Origin: an uncultured cyanobacterium
GTDB lineage: Bacteria > Cyanobacteriota > Cyanobacteriia > Cyanobacteriales > Chroococcidiopsidaceae
Direction: 5' to 3'
Assembly (NCBI GenBank): GCA_946221495.1
Contig: CAMIFA010000112.1
Location: 1 to 17,289 of the forward strand
DNA length: 17,289 nucleotides
The position numbers and the translations under genes were made by a program. Positions within the stretch are counted from its first letter, which is position 1; every line of letters starts with the position of its first letter. This document shows positions 1-7,032 of the stretch, in pieces. The notes beneath the pieces are model-generated. The model saw only the letters and a program-made list of their open reading frames with translations. It was not told where the DNA came from and ran no database searches.

Positions 1-208
1 ATAAACTTCGACAATCACACCTCCGGGGCAAAACCCAGGCAAGAATTAAAAACTGTGCAATTGATCATCTTAACGCAATGCCTGAAAATTGACGGTACTG
101 TCAGCTTTTAAATGAAAGTTAAGGGGATTTGGTGTGTTCTAGGTAAAATGTCATGAGTTAGTTCACCCAACACATCAATATATTAGTGAAATTCTGTAAG
201 CATAAACA
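1..208. other. Left-edge non-coding stretch upstream of the HAD gene
   Basis: No gene is recognised here. The first frame is open from base 1 to a TAA near base 111 and could be the 3' end of a gene lying to the left, but the short translation resembles nothing I know. A TAAAAT hexamer at 144-149 could be a -10 box for the HAD gene, although no matching -35 is visible. Confidence 0.3.
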
Positions 209-1051
209 ATGACTGAACACTCTGTATTAGATAGTGTGATTGCAATTTTTGATATTGACGGTGTGATCCGCGATGTTAGTGGCTCGTATCGGCGGGCGTT
301 GGCTGATACAGTAGAGCAATTTACAGCTGGAGCTTATCGTCCTTCGCAGTTAGATATTGACCAGTTAAAGTCAGAAGGCATCTGGAATAACGATTGGGAA
401 GCTTCTGAGGAATTGATTTACCGCTACTTGGAAACGCAGGGACAGCCGCGAACGCAACAACTGAACTACCAAGAAATTGTCGCCTTTTTTCAATCTCGTT
501 ACCGAGGCACAGACCCCCACAATTGGACAGGCTATATTCGTGATGAACCTTTACTGTTACAGCCGAGCTATTTAGAACAACTAAGTGCAGCTGGGATTCC
601 TTGGGGCTTTTTCAGTGGTGCGCCTCATGCGGAAGCTGCCTATGTATTGGAAAAACGCCTGTATCTGCGATCGCCAGTGCTGATTGGCATGGAGGATGCA
701 CCTGGCAAGCCTGATCCTACTGGTCTATTAACAGTTGTTCGCCAACTAAAGCAGCATATTCTTGACACACCGACAATAGTATATGCAGGAGATACTGTTG
801 CTGATATGTACACAGTAGAGAAAGCGCGTAGACGCGAAGCGGCTTGTCGTCAGACATCGCTATTTCCAGACTATAGCTGGGTTAGTGTAGGAATTCTGCC
901 GCCTCATGTCCAAGAAACACCAGCGCGGCGTGATGCTTATGCCGAAGCTCTTAAAGCAGCAGGAGCAGCAGTAATTTTTAGTAACGTGCAGGAATTGACC
1001 CCAGCACAGATTGAACAATTGGTACTGAAGTCATCGGTACACTGCCTTTAA
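209..1051 (+). CDS. HAD-superfamily hydrolase, TIGR01548-like
   Basis: This is a 280-residue soluble HAD (subfamily IA) phosphatase-type hydrolase of unknown substrate. All four HAD motifs are visible. Motif I is DIDGVIRD, with nucleophile Asp15 and acid/base Asp17. Motif II is the Ser in FFSGAP (about residue 132), motif III the Lys in GKPDPTGLL (about 166), and motif IV the acidic GDTVADM (about 195). The overall sequence matches the small cyanobacterial TIGR01548 clade, which has been loosely associated with histidine metabolism; I cannot verify that here. Start ATG 209 is chosen because motif I follows at the usual distance; no Shine-Dalgarno is seen. Between motif IV and the conserved WVSVGILPPHV segment lies an Arg/Ala-rich stretch (about residues 206-217) that looks inserted and is encoded by a palindrome-rich repeat. 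The stop codon sits inside a perfect hairpin. Biochemical class is fairly certain; function is not. Confidence 0.85.
   Translation: MTEHSVLDSVIAIFDIDGVIRDVSGSYRRALADTVEQFTAGAYRPSQLDIDQLKSEGIWNNDWEASEELIYRYLETQGQPRTQQLNYQEIVAFFQSRYRGTDPHNWTGYIRDEPLLLQPSYLEQLSAAGIPWGFFSGAPHAEAAYVLEKRLYLRSPVLIGMEDAPGKPDPTGLLTVVRQLKQHILDTPTIVYAGDTVADMYTVEKARRREAACRQTSLFPDYSWVSVGILPPHVQETPARRDAYAEALKAAGAAVIFSNVQELTPAQIEQLVLKSSVHCL
826..860. repeat. Interspersed cyanobacterial-type repeat inside the HAD gene
   Basis: The stretch begins GCGTAGACGCGAAGCGGCTT and ends CAGACATCGC. It resembles the short GC-rich palindromic repeats common in filamentous and Chroococcidiopsis-like cyanobacteria, which often run from GCGTAG to CATCGC. 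It contains small internal hairpins, such as TGTC-GTCA-GACA at 845-856. It is read through in frame and adds an Arg/Ala-rich segment to the protein. The family assignment is from memory and was not searched. Confidence 0.5.
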
Positions 1052-1060
1052 AAGGCAGTG
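1040..1060. terminator. Perfect 10-bp hairpin overlapping the HAD stop codon
   Basis: CACTGCCTTT (1040-1049) pairs exactly with AAAGGCAGTG (1051-1060) around a single A. The HAD stop codon TAA occupies 1049-1051, at the tip. No T-run follows, so it is not a classical intrinsic terminator, but it lies exactly where two convergent genes meet and could block transcripts or protect 3' ends on both strands. Confidence 0.5.
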
Positions 1061-1109
1061 CCTGCGTAAGCGCAACGCATGGTCGAAGAGCATTGACTGC
1101 TTTCCGCAG

Positions 1110-2207
1110 TTAAGCTGAGAGAAATTCATGATGCCACTGTTGAGCGACTTTATCCCAGCCAAATGTATCTTTAAGAGCTAATGCTTCCTTTCTTAAAAGT
1201 TCTTGTTTATCTGGATTTTTAAGTAAGTCTAGCACCGCTTCTAAAAAGGCATTGTTTGTTTCTTGATTACCAGCAATGCCCTTAATTTTGATACCCGACT
1301 TGACATTTTCAGCTAAACCCGCAAAATCAGTTACAACAGAAACACAACCACAGGCTTGAGCTTTCAAACAGCTAATGCAAAAAGTTTCTGGAATATGGCA
1401 AGGATAAACATATATTCCTGATCTTAGCAATTCTTCAATCAACTGCTTATGACCGACCCTGCCATGTTCATAGACATTTTTTTGTTGAAAAAGTCGTAAT
1501 ATTTCTTCCTTTTTATCTGGTAATTGGGGAAACATTTTAATCAACGGTGACTGGATTAAAGCATCAACTACCTGCCATCCATAAAAAAGGTGAAGCTCTG
1601 CATCAGGAAATTCTTGAATAACCTCTTCCCATTTAATAAGAAGATGTTCAATACCCCGTGTATAGTCACTAATATAAATTAGCCTCTTTGGGTTTCTGGG
1701 AATTCCATCTATGTTGAAATCCTCTAGATTAATTCCATTTCTTGTCAGAAATATTTTTTCTTCAGGAATCCAGTTAGGCAGCATGGATTTATGAGAATTT
1801 GACAGCATAAATAGCTTGTCAAAACTTTCTAAAAATTCAGTTTGCTGAGAAGATTCTACAGGAGGTAACAATTGAGGATTGTCATGCATCCATACTGCGG
1901 TTTTTCTAGCTTTTACTTTCATCATCATCGGTTGCAGCCAGTAACGATGAAATATGAAGATATTAAAATTGTCCTGAAGATTTAATTTGTCAGCTAACTG
2001 ATAGACAACGCCATTATATTCCCCCTCCATATTGCCACACCTGTTAAAAACAGTAACTTGGTAGCCCAATTTAACAAGTTCTTGGCTTAAGTAAATCACC
2101 GCTTCCTGACTTCCTGCTATCCCTTTGTCAATACAAGGAGGAGCCCAATCTTCCACATGGAATGACAGGTTGGCATAAATTACAATTGAGTTTTCTTCCC
2201 AGTCCAT
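1110..2207 (-). CDS. Glycosyltransferase family 4-like protein
   Basis: This is a 365-residue GT-B fold glycosyltransferase of the GT4 type, expected to move a sugar from a nucleotide-sugar onto a glycan or lipid acceptor at the cytoplasmic face of the membrane. The N-terminal half carries the acceptor-side Rossmann fold (GIAGSQEAVIYLSQELVKLG, about residues 29-48; TRNGINLEDF, about 155). The C-terminal half carries the donor-binding fold, with RLIYISDYTRGIEHLL and the PETFCISCLKAQACGC region that replaces the usual E-x7-E donor motif. There is no signal peptide or membrane segment. ATG 2207 follows an AAAGGA-like Shine-Dalgarno about 10 bases upstream. It lies 97 bp downstream of the GT1-type gene on the same strand, so both may act on the same glycoconjugate. 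Base composition is AT-richer than its neighbours and HIP1 sites are absent. Donor and acceptor cannot be told from sequence. Confidence 0.8.
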   Translation of the reverse strand: MDWEENSIVIYANLSFHVEDWAPPCIDKGIAGSQEAVIYLSQELVKLGYQVTVFNRCGNMEGEYNGVVYQLADKLNLQDNFNIFIFHRYWLQPMMMKVKARKTAVWMHDNPQLLPPVESSQQTEFLESFDKLFMLSNSHKSMLPNWIPEEKIFLTRNGINLEDFNIDGIPRNPKRLIYISDYTRGIEHLLIKWEEVIQEFPDAELHLFYGWQVVDALIQSPLIKMFPQLPDKKEEILRLFQQKNVYEHGRVGHKQLIEELLRSGIYVYPCHIPETFCISCLKAQACGCVSVVTDFAGLAENVKSGIKIKGIAGNQETNNAFLEAVLDLLKNPDKQELLRKEALALKDTFGWDKVAQQWHHEFLSA

Positions 2208-2304
2208 CTACTGATATTCCTTTTACAGATTCGCTCTTAAGTTGGTGAGTTATTGCAGAAACAGCCAGAAATTCAGACACTAGACTTTAATTATTCTTGG
2301 TATT

Positions 2305-3588
2305 TTAGGGTTGACCAGATAAAACAGGCTTCTTTGTAGATACAGCTTGTTCGATAATATCAGCCGCTCGATTCACTCCTCCTGCTTGCTTAGTCGCCTT
2401 TTGTAACCTGAGTGCATTCTTTTTGTAAGCATCTTCTCTCAGCACTCGCTGAATAGCTCCTCGCAGCCTTTTAACGCTCAATTTGCCTAGAGGGACAACT
2501 TCACCCGCTCCTGTCCAAGCTATCCGCGCTGCTACTCCTGGTTGATCGTTAGCAACGGGAATTGCCACCATCGGCACGCCATTCTTCACGCATTCCATTG
2601 TCGTATTCATACCTGCATGAGTAATCATGAGAGTCGCTTTTTCAAGTAGTTCTAATTGAGGTGCATACTCAACTACTAAAGGATTTCCTGGCAAGTCTGG
2701 CAGTGATTCTGGTTTAGCGGAACCTCCTAGAGAAATTACTAACTGGGCATCTAATCCTTCACAAGCTGAGGCAATAGTTTGAAAAACCCAAATTAGGCGA
2801 TTTTGCAAGGTTCCCATTGAAGCATAAATCAAAGGTTTTCCTGTCAACTTTTCATAGGGAAAAGTAACAGGTGCGCGGCTAGCTGAAGTAAGGTAGGTTC
2901 CTGTGAAATGGAACCAAGGAGGTAATTCTTGTCTGGGATATTCAAACTCGGCAGGTGCTTGACTGAGTATAGCCAGTTGAGAGTAAGCATCATTAGGCTG
3001 CGAGTACAAAGGTAGCTTCCACTCGCGGCGATACTCGTCTATCACGTCTCGATTTGGTTTGGCGACGCGATTAAGTAACGTATAACCTAATTTGTTGCGT
3101 AAACGTGCCCACCAAGCTGGGCTATATTTCCAAAGGGTGTTAAAAGGAGGAACACCTGGTTCTCTATTAAGCACTACAGCACTACACACAGTGACGAAAG
3201 GAATTTCGAGAAAATCAGCAATAGTCCCTCCCTCTACTGAACTTTGGTTTACTAGCAGAGCTTCTACACCTGCTGCTTTAAGTAATGATGGAGCGTCCCG
3301 GAGCGTAACAGCAGAAGTCTGCTTGAGCAGGTAAATGGTATATTGCAATGCTGCTAGTCCACGCAGTTGCCCTAACTTGGTAAAGAATTCTGCTGTTGAA
3401 CCAACGGGAAAATCTTGCTCACCAATTGCCTGGAATTCTATTTTTGCTGCTAGTGCCTTAGATTGTGTATCGGGTGTTCCAAAGAGGGTGACGCGGTGTC
3501 CGCGCCGTTGAAGTTCCTGCCCCAAGGGAAGCATAGTGTTGAGTGGACCAGTTGCTGCACCAGGACTGATAATGCCAAAATGTGTCAT
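2305..3588 (-). CDS. GT1 (MGT/UGT-like) glycosyltransferase
   Basis: This 427-residue protein belongs to the UDP-glycosyltransferase-like GT1 family, related to macrolide and zeaxanthin glucosyltransferases, which glycosylate small lipophilic acceptors such as carotenoids, polyketides or sterols. The N-terminus (FGIISPGAATGPLNTMLPLG) matches the family's opening strand and helix. The C-terminal donor site shows PLIYASMGTLQN and the plant-UGT-like signature THAGMNTTMECVKNGVPMVA with the conserved His-Ala-Gly (about residues 326-328), followed by PVANDQPGVAARI. An upstream TTG at 3603 is in frame, but ATG 3588 is preferred because the family begins close to HFGIISPG. It follows the TPR gene by about 80 bp on the same strand and precedes the GT4 gene. 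A carotenoid acceptor is plausible in a cyanobacterium but is a guess. Family call is firm; substrate is unknown. Confidence 0.85.
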   Translation of the reverse strand: MTHFGIISPGAATGPLNTMLPLGQELQRRGHRVTLFGTPDTQSKALAAKIEFQAIGEQDFPVGSTAEFFTKLGQLRGLAALQYTIYLLKQTSAVTLRDAPSLLKAAGVEALLVNQSSVEGGTIADFLEIPFVTVCSAVVLNREPGVPPFNTLWKYSPAWWARLRNKLGYTLLNRVAKPNRDVIDEYRREWKLPLYSQPNDAYSQLAILSQAPAEFEYPRQELPPWFHFTGTYLTSASRAPVTFPYEKLTGKPLIYASMGTLQNRLIWVFQTIASACEGLDAQLVISLGGSAKPESLPDLPGNPLVVEYAPQLELLEKATLMITHAGMNTTMECVKNGVPMVAIPVANDQPGVAARIAWTGAGEVVPLGKLSVKRLRGAIQRVLREDAYKKNALRLQKATKQAGGVNRAADIIEQAVSTKKPVLSGQP

Positions 3589-3668
3589 AAAATATGTCGG
3601 CAAAGGACTAATTTTTTAAATACATCTACGCTGGCAGTAATTCCTGAAAATCTCATTGGAGATTGAAA

Positions 3669-4469
3669 CTACTGAAGCTTTAAAAACTTCTCCAAAGCTG
3701 CAACCATTTTAGGAGACCAACGGCGGACATTTGCCACCCAGTTCAAGTCTTTGTAACGCGCGTCAAGTCCAACAGCTGCAACCCAGTTACTCTCGGCTTC
3801 GCCTTGTTTTCCTTGCTCCCAGTAAGCAGCAGTAAGCGCCGCCCGCATATCAGCGAAGTTAGGATATTTGCGGATAATATTTCGCATCTGGCGAATTGCT
3901 GCTTCGGTTTGACCAGTTTCATACAAAGCAAGGGCGTAATTAGCACGGGCAAAAGCAAAGTTAGGAGCCATATCAGCCGCTTTACTATAGTCAGCGATCG
4001 CCTCTTGCCACTTCCCTAACCCCGCCTCCGCATTCCCTCGGTTGTTATATGCCATTGCATCTTTAGGGTCAAGTTCTAAAACATGGTTGTAATCTGCGAT
4101 CGCGTCTTCCCATTTCCCTAACCCTTCCAAGGCAGTACCGCGATTTAAATAAGGATCAGTAGCATTCGGGGCAAGTTGGATTGCTTGATTGTAGTCAGCG
4201 ATCGCTTCCACTAACTTGTTCTGACTTACCCGCGCATTCCCGCGATTACTTAAAGCAGCCGGATTATCAGGAAATTGCTCAATAATTTGCGTCCAGTAAG
4301 TTTCAGCTGTCGCAAAATCGCCTTTGTTAGTAGCACTTAGGGCTTTTTGAGCTACTTCGTCTAGTTGTTGCAACTGCTGTTGAGTAATAAGCTGGGATTG
4401 GGCGATCGCTGGTTGTGCTGAACCAAAGATCAGCAAGACACTCAGAAAAATTGAAATTAAGCGAATCAT
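3669..4469 (-). CDS. Secreted tetratricopeptide-repeat protein
   Basis: This is a 266-residue TPR protein with a Sec signal peptide: basic start MIRL, hydrophobic core up to about residue 20 and probable cleavage after AIA (about 23), so it should act in the periplasm or thylakoid lumen. At least four TPR units follow from about residue 50 to 190, recognisable by repeated Ala/Gly-x-Ala-helix patterns such as NRGNARVSQNKLVEAIADYN and NRGTALEGLGKWEDAIADYN. The C-terminus (DLNWVANVRRWSPKMVAALE) is not repeat-like and looks conserved; similar tails occur in plastid-targeted plant TPR proteins as far as I recall. The start ATG overlaps the ruvB stop as ATGA, so translation is probably coupled to ruvB. 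Function is unknown; TPR proteins usually bind other proteins. Four HIP1 sites fall in the gene. Confidence 0.85.
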   Translation of the reverse strand: MIRLISIFLSVLLIFGSAQPAIAQSQLITQQQLQQLDEVAQKALSATNKGDFATAETYWTQIIEQFPDNPAALSNRGNARVSQNKLVEAIADYNQAIQLAPNATDPYLNRGTALEGLGKWEDAIADYNHVLELDPKDAMAYNNRGNAEAGLGKWQEAIADYSKAADMAPNFAFARANYALALYETGQTEAAIRQMRNIIRKYPNFADMRAALTAAYWEQGKQGEAESNWVAAVGLDARYKDLNWVANVRRWSPKMVAALEKFLKLQ

Positions 4470-5578
4470 GGCAATAGTGATAACTGTTGATTTGGCGGCG
4501 TAAAACCCAAATGCTTGTATGCCCCTGGAGTCGCAACGCGACCTCTGGGTGTACGGTGTAAATAGCCAATTTGCATTAAATAAGGCTCGTAGACTTCCTC
4601 AATAGTCTGGATATCCTCGCCTGTAGCCGCCGCCATTGTTTCTATTCCCACTGGACCGCCATTAAACTGTTCAATCATCACACTCAGCATTCGCCTGTCT
4701 GTCCAATCCAGTCCACAGGGATCTACTTGAAACAGTTCTAAAGCTTCGGCGGCGGCGCTATTGTTAATGATTCCCACTGCTTTAACTTGAGCATAGTCTC
4801 GGACTCTTTTCAGCAGCCTATTAGCAATTCGAGGTGTCCCACGCGCACGACGGGCAATTTCCAGCGCCCCATCGTCGGTAATTGGTGTTTGCAGTAACTG
4901 CGCGGTTCGCAGCACAATTAAGCTTAGTTCCTCTGGTTCATAAAAGCGTAAGCGTTGAATTAAACCAAAGCGATCGCGCAATGGTGAAGACAGCGCCCCG
5001 ACTCTGGTTGTTGCTCCCACTAGCGTAAACTTTGGTAATTGCAAACTCCGAGTTTTAGCACTAGAACCCTTACCAGTCGTAATATCTAACCGATAATCCT
5101 CCATTGCTGGATAGAGAATTTCTTCTGCCATGCGGGACAAGCGATGAATTTCATCAATAAATAAAATATCCCCGGGCTTCAGGCTTACTAGTAGTCCTAC
5201 AATGTCGCGGGGACGTTCCAAAGCTGGCGCACTGGTAATTTTGCAGTCTACTCCCATTTCAGTTGCCAAAATGAGCGCCATTGTAGTTTTTCCCAAACCA
5301 GGAGGACCATACAGCAGTAAATGATCTAAAGTTTCACTTCTGGCGATCGCTGCTTTAATCGCAATATCTAAAACATCCTTTAAGTCTTTCTGCCCGATGT
5401 AATCAGCAAATCTTTGGGGTCGGATGCTTTCTTCCTGCTTTCCTTGTTCATCCCCTACGGCTTGCGGTTGCAAAAGGTCTTCAGCCGGTTTTTTTGTCTT
5501 ACGGCTGCTAGATGAATCCCGACGCTGTTTTGGTTGTTCGGGTTCTTGAGGCTGTTTTTTAGAAGAAATAATCGCCAT
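4466..5578 (-). CDS. ruvB: Holliday junction branch-migration ATPase RuvB
   Basis: RuvB is the hexameric AAA+ motor that, with RuvA, drives branch migration of Holliday junctions in recombinational repair. From ATG 5578 the protein is 370 residues. Walker A is GPPGLGKTT (91-99), Walker B ILFIDEIHRL (about 138-147, Asp142-Glu143), and the sensor/arginine-finger region reads GATTRVGALSSPLRDRFGL. The C-terminal winged-helix domain follows with TPRIANRLLKRVRDYAQV and GPVGIETMAAATGED. The frame stays open to 5629, but the extra 17 residues are unlike RuvB and ATG 5578 is better. A Lys/Ser/Gln-rich, low-complexity N-terminal extension of about 50 residues precedes the conserved RPQRFADYIGQ and explains the excess over the roughly 340-residue E. 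coli protein. It overlaps the downstream TPR gene by 4 bases and is divergent from hisF. Confidence 0.96.
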   Translation of the reverse strand: MAIISSKKQPQEPEQPKQRRDSSSSRKTKKPAEDLLQPQAVGDEQGKQEESIRPQRFADYIGQKDLKDVLDIAIKAAIARSETLDHLLLYGPPGLGKTTMALILATEMGVDCKITSAPALERPRDIVGLLVSLKPGDILFIDEIHRLSRMAEEILYPAMEDYRLDITTGKGSSAKTRSLQLPKFTLVGATTRVGALSSPLRDRFGLIQRLRFYEPEELSLIVLRTAQLLQTPITDDGALEIARRARGTPRIANRLLKRVRDYAQVKAVGIINNSAAAEALELFQVDPCGLDWTDRRMLSVMIEQFNGGPVGIETMAAATGEDIQTIEEVYEPYLMQIGYLHRTPRGRVATPGAYKHLGFTPPNQQLSLLP

Positions 5579-5708
5579 GATTAATAACTTAGCGCTATAG
5601 CTGTGATAAAAACACGGTAAAGAGCGCATCTGGAGCTTTTTAGCTGTTGGGTGTTAGATATTAAAGAGTCCGTATAACCACCACTCATGAGGAGCGCCAG
5701 GAATTGCC

Positions 5709-6485
5709 ATGCTAGCTAAAAGAATCTTACCTTGCTTAGACGTGAAGGCGGGGCGAGTGGTCAAAGGAGTTAACTTTGTTGATCTTAAAGATGCAGGCGA
5801 TCCTGTAGAACTGGCGAAGGTTTACAACTCTGCTGGTGCTGATGAATTGGTGTTTCTAGATATTACGGCAACTCACGAAGACCGAGATATTATTTTTGAT
5901 GTTGTCTACCGCACTGCTGAACAAGTGTTTATTCCTTTAACTGTTGGTGGCGGTATTCAAAGCTTAAGCATGATTAAAGATTTGTTAAGGGCTGGTGCAG
6001 ATAAAGTAAGTATTAATTCTGCTGCGGTGCGCCAGCCAGAGTTAATTAACCAAGCAAGTGATCGCTTTGGTAATCAATGTATAGTCGTGGCGATTGATGC
6101 GCGGCGGCGACAAGATCCCACTAATCCTGGTTGGGATGTCTATGTGAGGGGTGGACGGGAAAACACTGGGTTAGATGCCTTACTTTGGGCGCAAGAAGTT
6201 CAAAAACGCGGTGCTGGGGAGTTACTAGTAACGAGTATGGATGCAGATGGTACGCAAGCAGGGTACGACTTGGAATTGACACGCGCGATCGCCCAATCTG
6301 TCCAAATTCCCGTAATTGCTTCTGGTGGTGCGGGTAACTGCGAACATATTCATGCAGCGCTAACTGAGGGTAAAGCCGAAGCAGCTCTTTTAGCCTCGCT
6401 TCTACATTATGGGCAATTAAGCGTCGCCCAAATCAAAACTTACCTCAGCGATCGCGCTTGTCCAGTACGAATGCTAACTCATTGA
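5709..6485 (+). CDS. hisF: Imidazole glycerol phosphate synthase cyclase subunit HisF
   Basis: HisF is the cyclase half of IGP synthase. With HisH it uses ammonia to convert PRFAR to imidazole glycerol phosphate and AICAR, linking histidine and purine synthesis in the cytoplasm. The 258-residue product has family length and the full (beta-alpha)8 barrel: MLAKRILPCLDVKAGRVVKG at the start with catalytic Asp11, the phosphate-binding VGGGIQ (about 79-84), catalytic Asp130 in VVAIDARR, and the second phosphate site IASGGAGN (about 204-211). ATG 5709 is supported by AGGA at 5699-5702 with a 6-base spacer. No other his gene is adjacent, as is usual for scattered his genes in cyanobacteria. It is divergent from ruvB with a 130-bp gap. 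Confidence 0.97.
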   Translation: MLAKRILPCLDVKAGRVVKGVNFVDLKDAGDPVELAKVYNSAGADELVFLDITATHEDRDIIFDVVYRTAEQVFIPLTVGGGIQSLSMIKDLLRAGADKVSINSAAVRQPELINQASDRFGNQCIVVAIDARRRQDPTNPGWDVYVRGGRENTGLDALLWAQEVQKRGAGELLVTSMDADGTQAGYDLELTRAIAQSVQIPVIASGGAGNCEHIHAALTEGKAEAALLASLLHYGQLSVAQIKTYLSDRACPVRMLTH

Positions 6486-6502
6486 TCCAATTACTTAATT
6501 TA

Positions 6503-6526
6503 GGCAAATATTTTCCTCAATTTGCC
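6503..6526 (+). terminator. Hairpin after hisF
   Basis: GGCAAAT (6503-6509) pairs with ATTTGCC (6520-6526) across a 10-base loop, 17 bases after the hisF stop. There is no T-run behind it, so it is a weak terminator candidate or a 3'-end stabiliser. Confidence 0.3.
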
Positions 6527-6583
6527 CCTGAGTGTCTGGTTTATGGTTAAGATATGTAAATAAGTTTAAAAATTTTATAAAAA

Positions 6584-6775
6584 ATGATGATTACTATTTT
6601 AATTTTTGATGTTGCTTTAGTGGCTTGGTCACTACACTTGATGGAAGAAGCTGTCCATCATCGAGAGTTCTCTTTAATGCTAGCTGGGACTCTAGTAGCG
6701 ATCGCTGCTGCTGCTATGTTAGTTGTCTATTTCCTGATGAACAATTGCATCGGTTATTTGATGCATAGCTCTTAG
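6584..6775 (+). CDS. Small two-helix membrane protein, unknown function
   Basis: This 63-residue open frame encodes two hydrophobic helices, at about residues 3-18 and 30-52. They are separated by a polar hairpin rich in His and Glu (LMEEAVHHREFS), and a short tail NNCIGYLMHSS follows. That hydropathy, the sensible start after a 98-bp AT-rich spacer and the position between hisF and a tRNA gene make it a likely real gene. There is no Shine-Dalgarno, which is common in cyanobacteria; ATG 6587 is an alternative start. A HIP1 octamer lies inside it. I do not recognise the family. It could be an accessory subunit of a membrane complex, but nothing in the sequence says which. Confidence 0.6.
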   Translation: MMITILIFDVALVAWSLHLMEEAVHHREFSLMLAGTLVAIAAAAMLVVYFLMNNCIGYLMHSS

Positions 6776-6800
6776 CACTCATAAATTAATGTGCAAAGGG

Positions 6801-6835
6801 TTGACGATTTAGCAATTATTAAGCGACAATATAAA
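6801..6835 (+). promoter_or_regulatory. Probable promoter of tRNA-Ala
   Basis: TTGACG at 6801-6806 is one base off the -35 consensus. GACAAT at 6825-6830, 18 bases downstream, or the overlapping TATAAA at 6830-6835, could serve as -10. Either would start transcription a few bases before the tRNA at 6844. Confidence 0.45.
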
Positions 6836-6843
6836 ACTCTCAA

Positions 6844-6916
6844 GGGGTTATAGCTCAGTTGGTAGAGCACCTCAATGGCATTGAGGGGGTCTGCGGTTCG
6901 AATCCGCATAGCTCCA
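6844..6916 (+). tRNA. tRNA-Ala, anticodon GGC
   Basis: The 73 bases fold into a complete cloverleaf. The acceptor stem is GGGGTTA/TAGCTCC with two G-T pairs, the D arm GCTC/GAGC, the anticodon arm CCTCA-ATGGCAT-TGAGG, the variable loop GGGTC, and the T arm TGCGG-TTCGAAT-CCGCA, with discriminator A. The anticodon GGC reads GCC and GCU alanine codons. CCA is not encoded, as is usual in cyanobacteria. Confidence 0.97.
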
Positions 6917-6923
6917 TTTAATA

Positions 6924-6934
6924 CCGCTACGCGG
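6924..6934. repeat. CCGC-TAC-GCGG palindrome behind tRNA-Ala
   Basis: A 4-bp GC hairpin with a three-base loop lies 8 bases after the tRNA. This motif is a common fragment of cyanobacterial interspersed palindromes. The following 100 bp to the lipB stop hold only AT-rich TAGT/TAACTAAT-like repeats and no gene. Confidence 0.35.
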
Positions 6935-7032
6935 AGTCCTTAGTCATTAGTTGACCACACATACTTCCTGTAGAACTGGAAATATCCTTCACTGATTTGT
7001 TTCGCTGATCACGAATGACTAGTAACTAATAA

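Noticed and set aside
1..111. Open first frame at the left edge as a gene end
   Set aside because: Only 36 codons, no recognisable similarity, and no way to see the upstream part.
3092..3666. Two + strand frames opposite the GT1 gene
   Set aside because: They are mirror frames of a clear glycosyltransferase gene with no protein-like features.
6131..6337. Alternate frame inside hisF
   Set aside because: It lies wholly within hisF, is Trp/Arg/Cys-rich and resembles no family.
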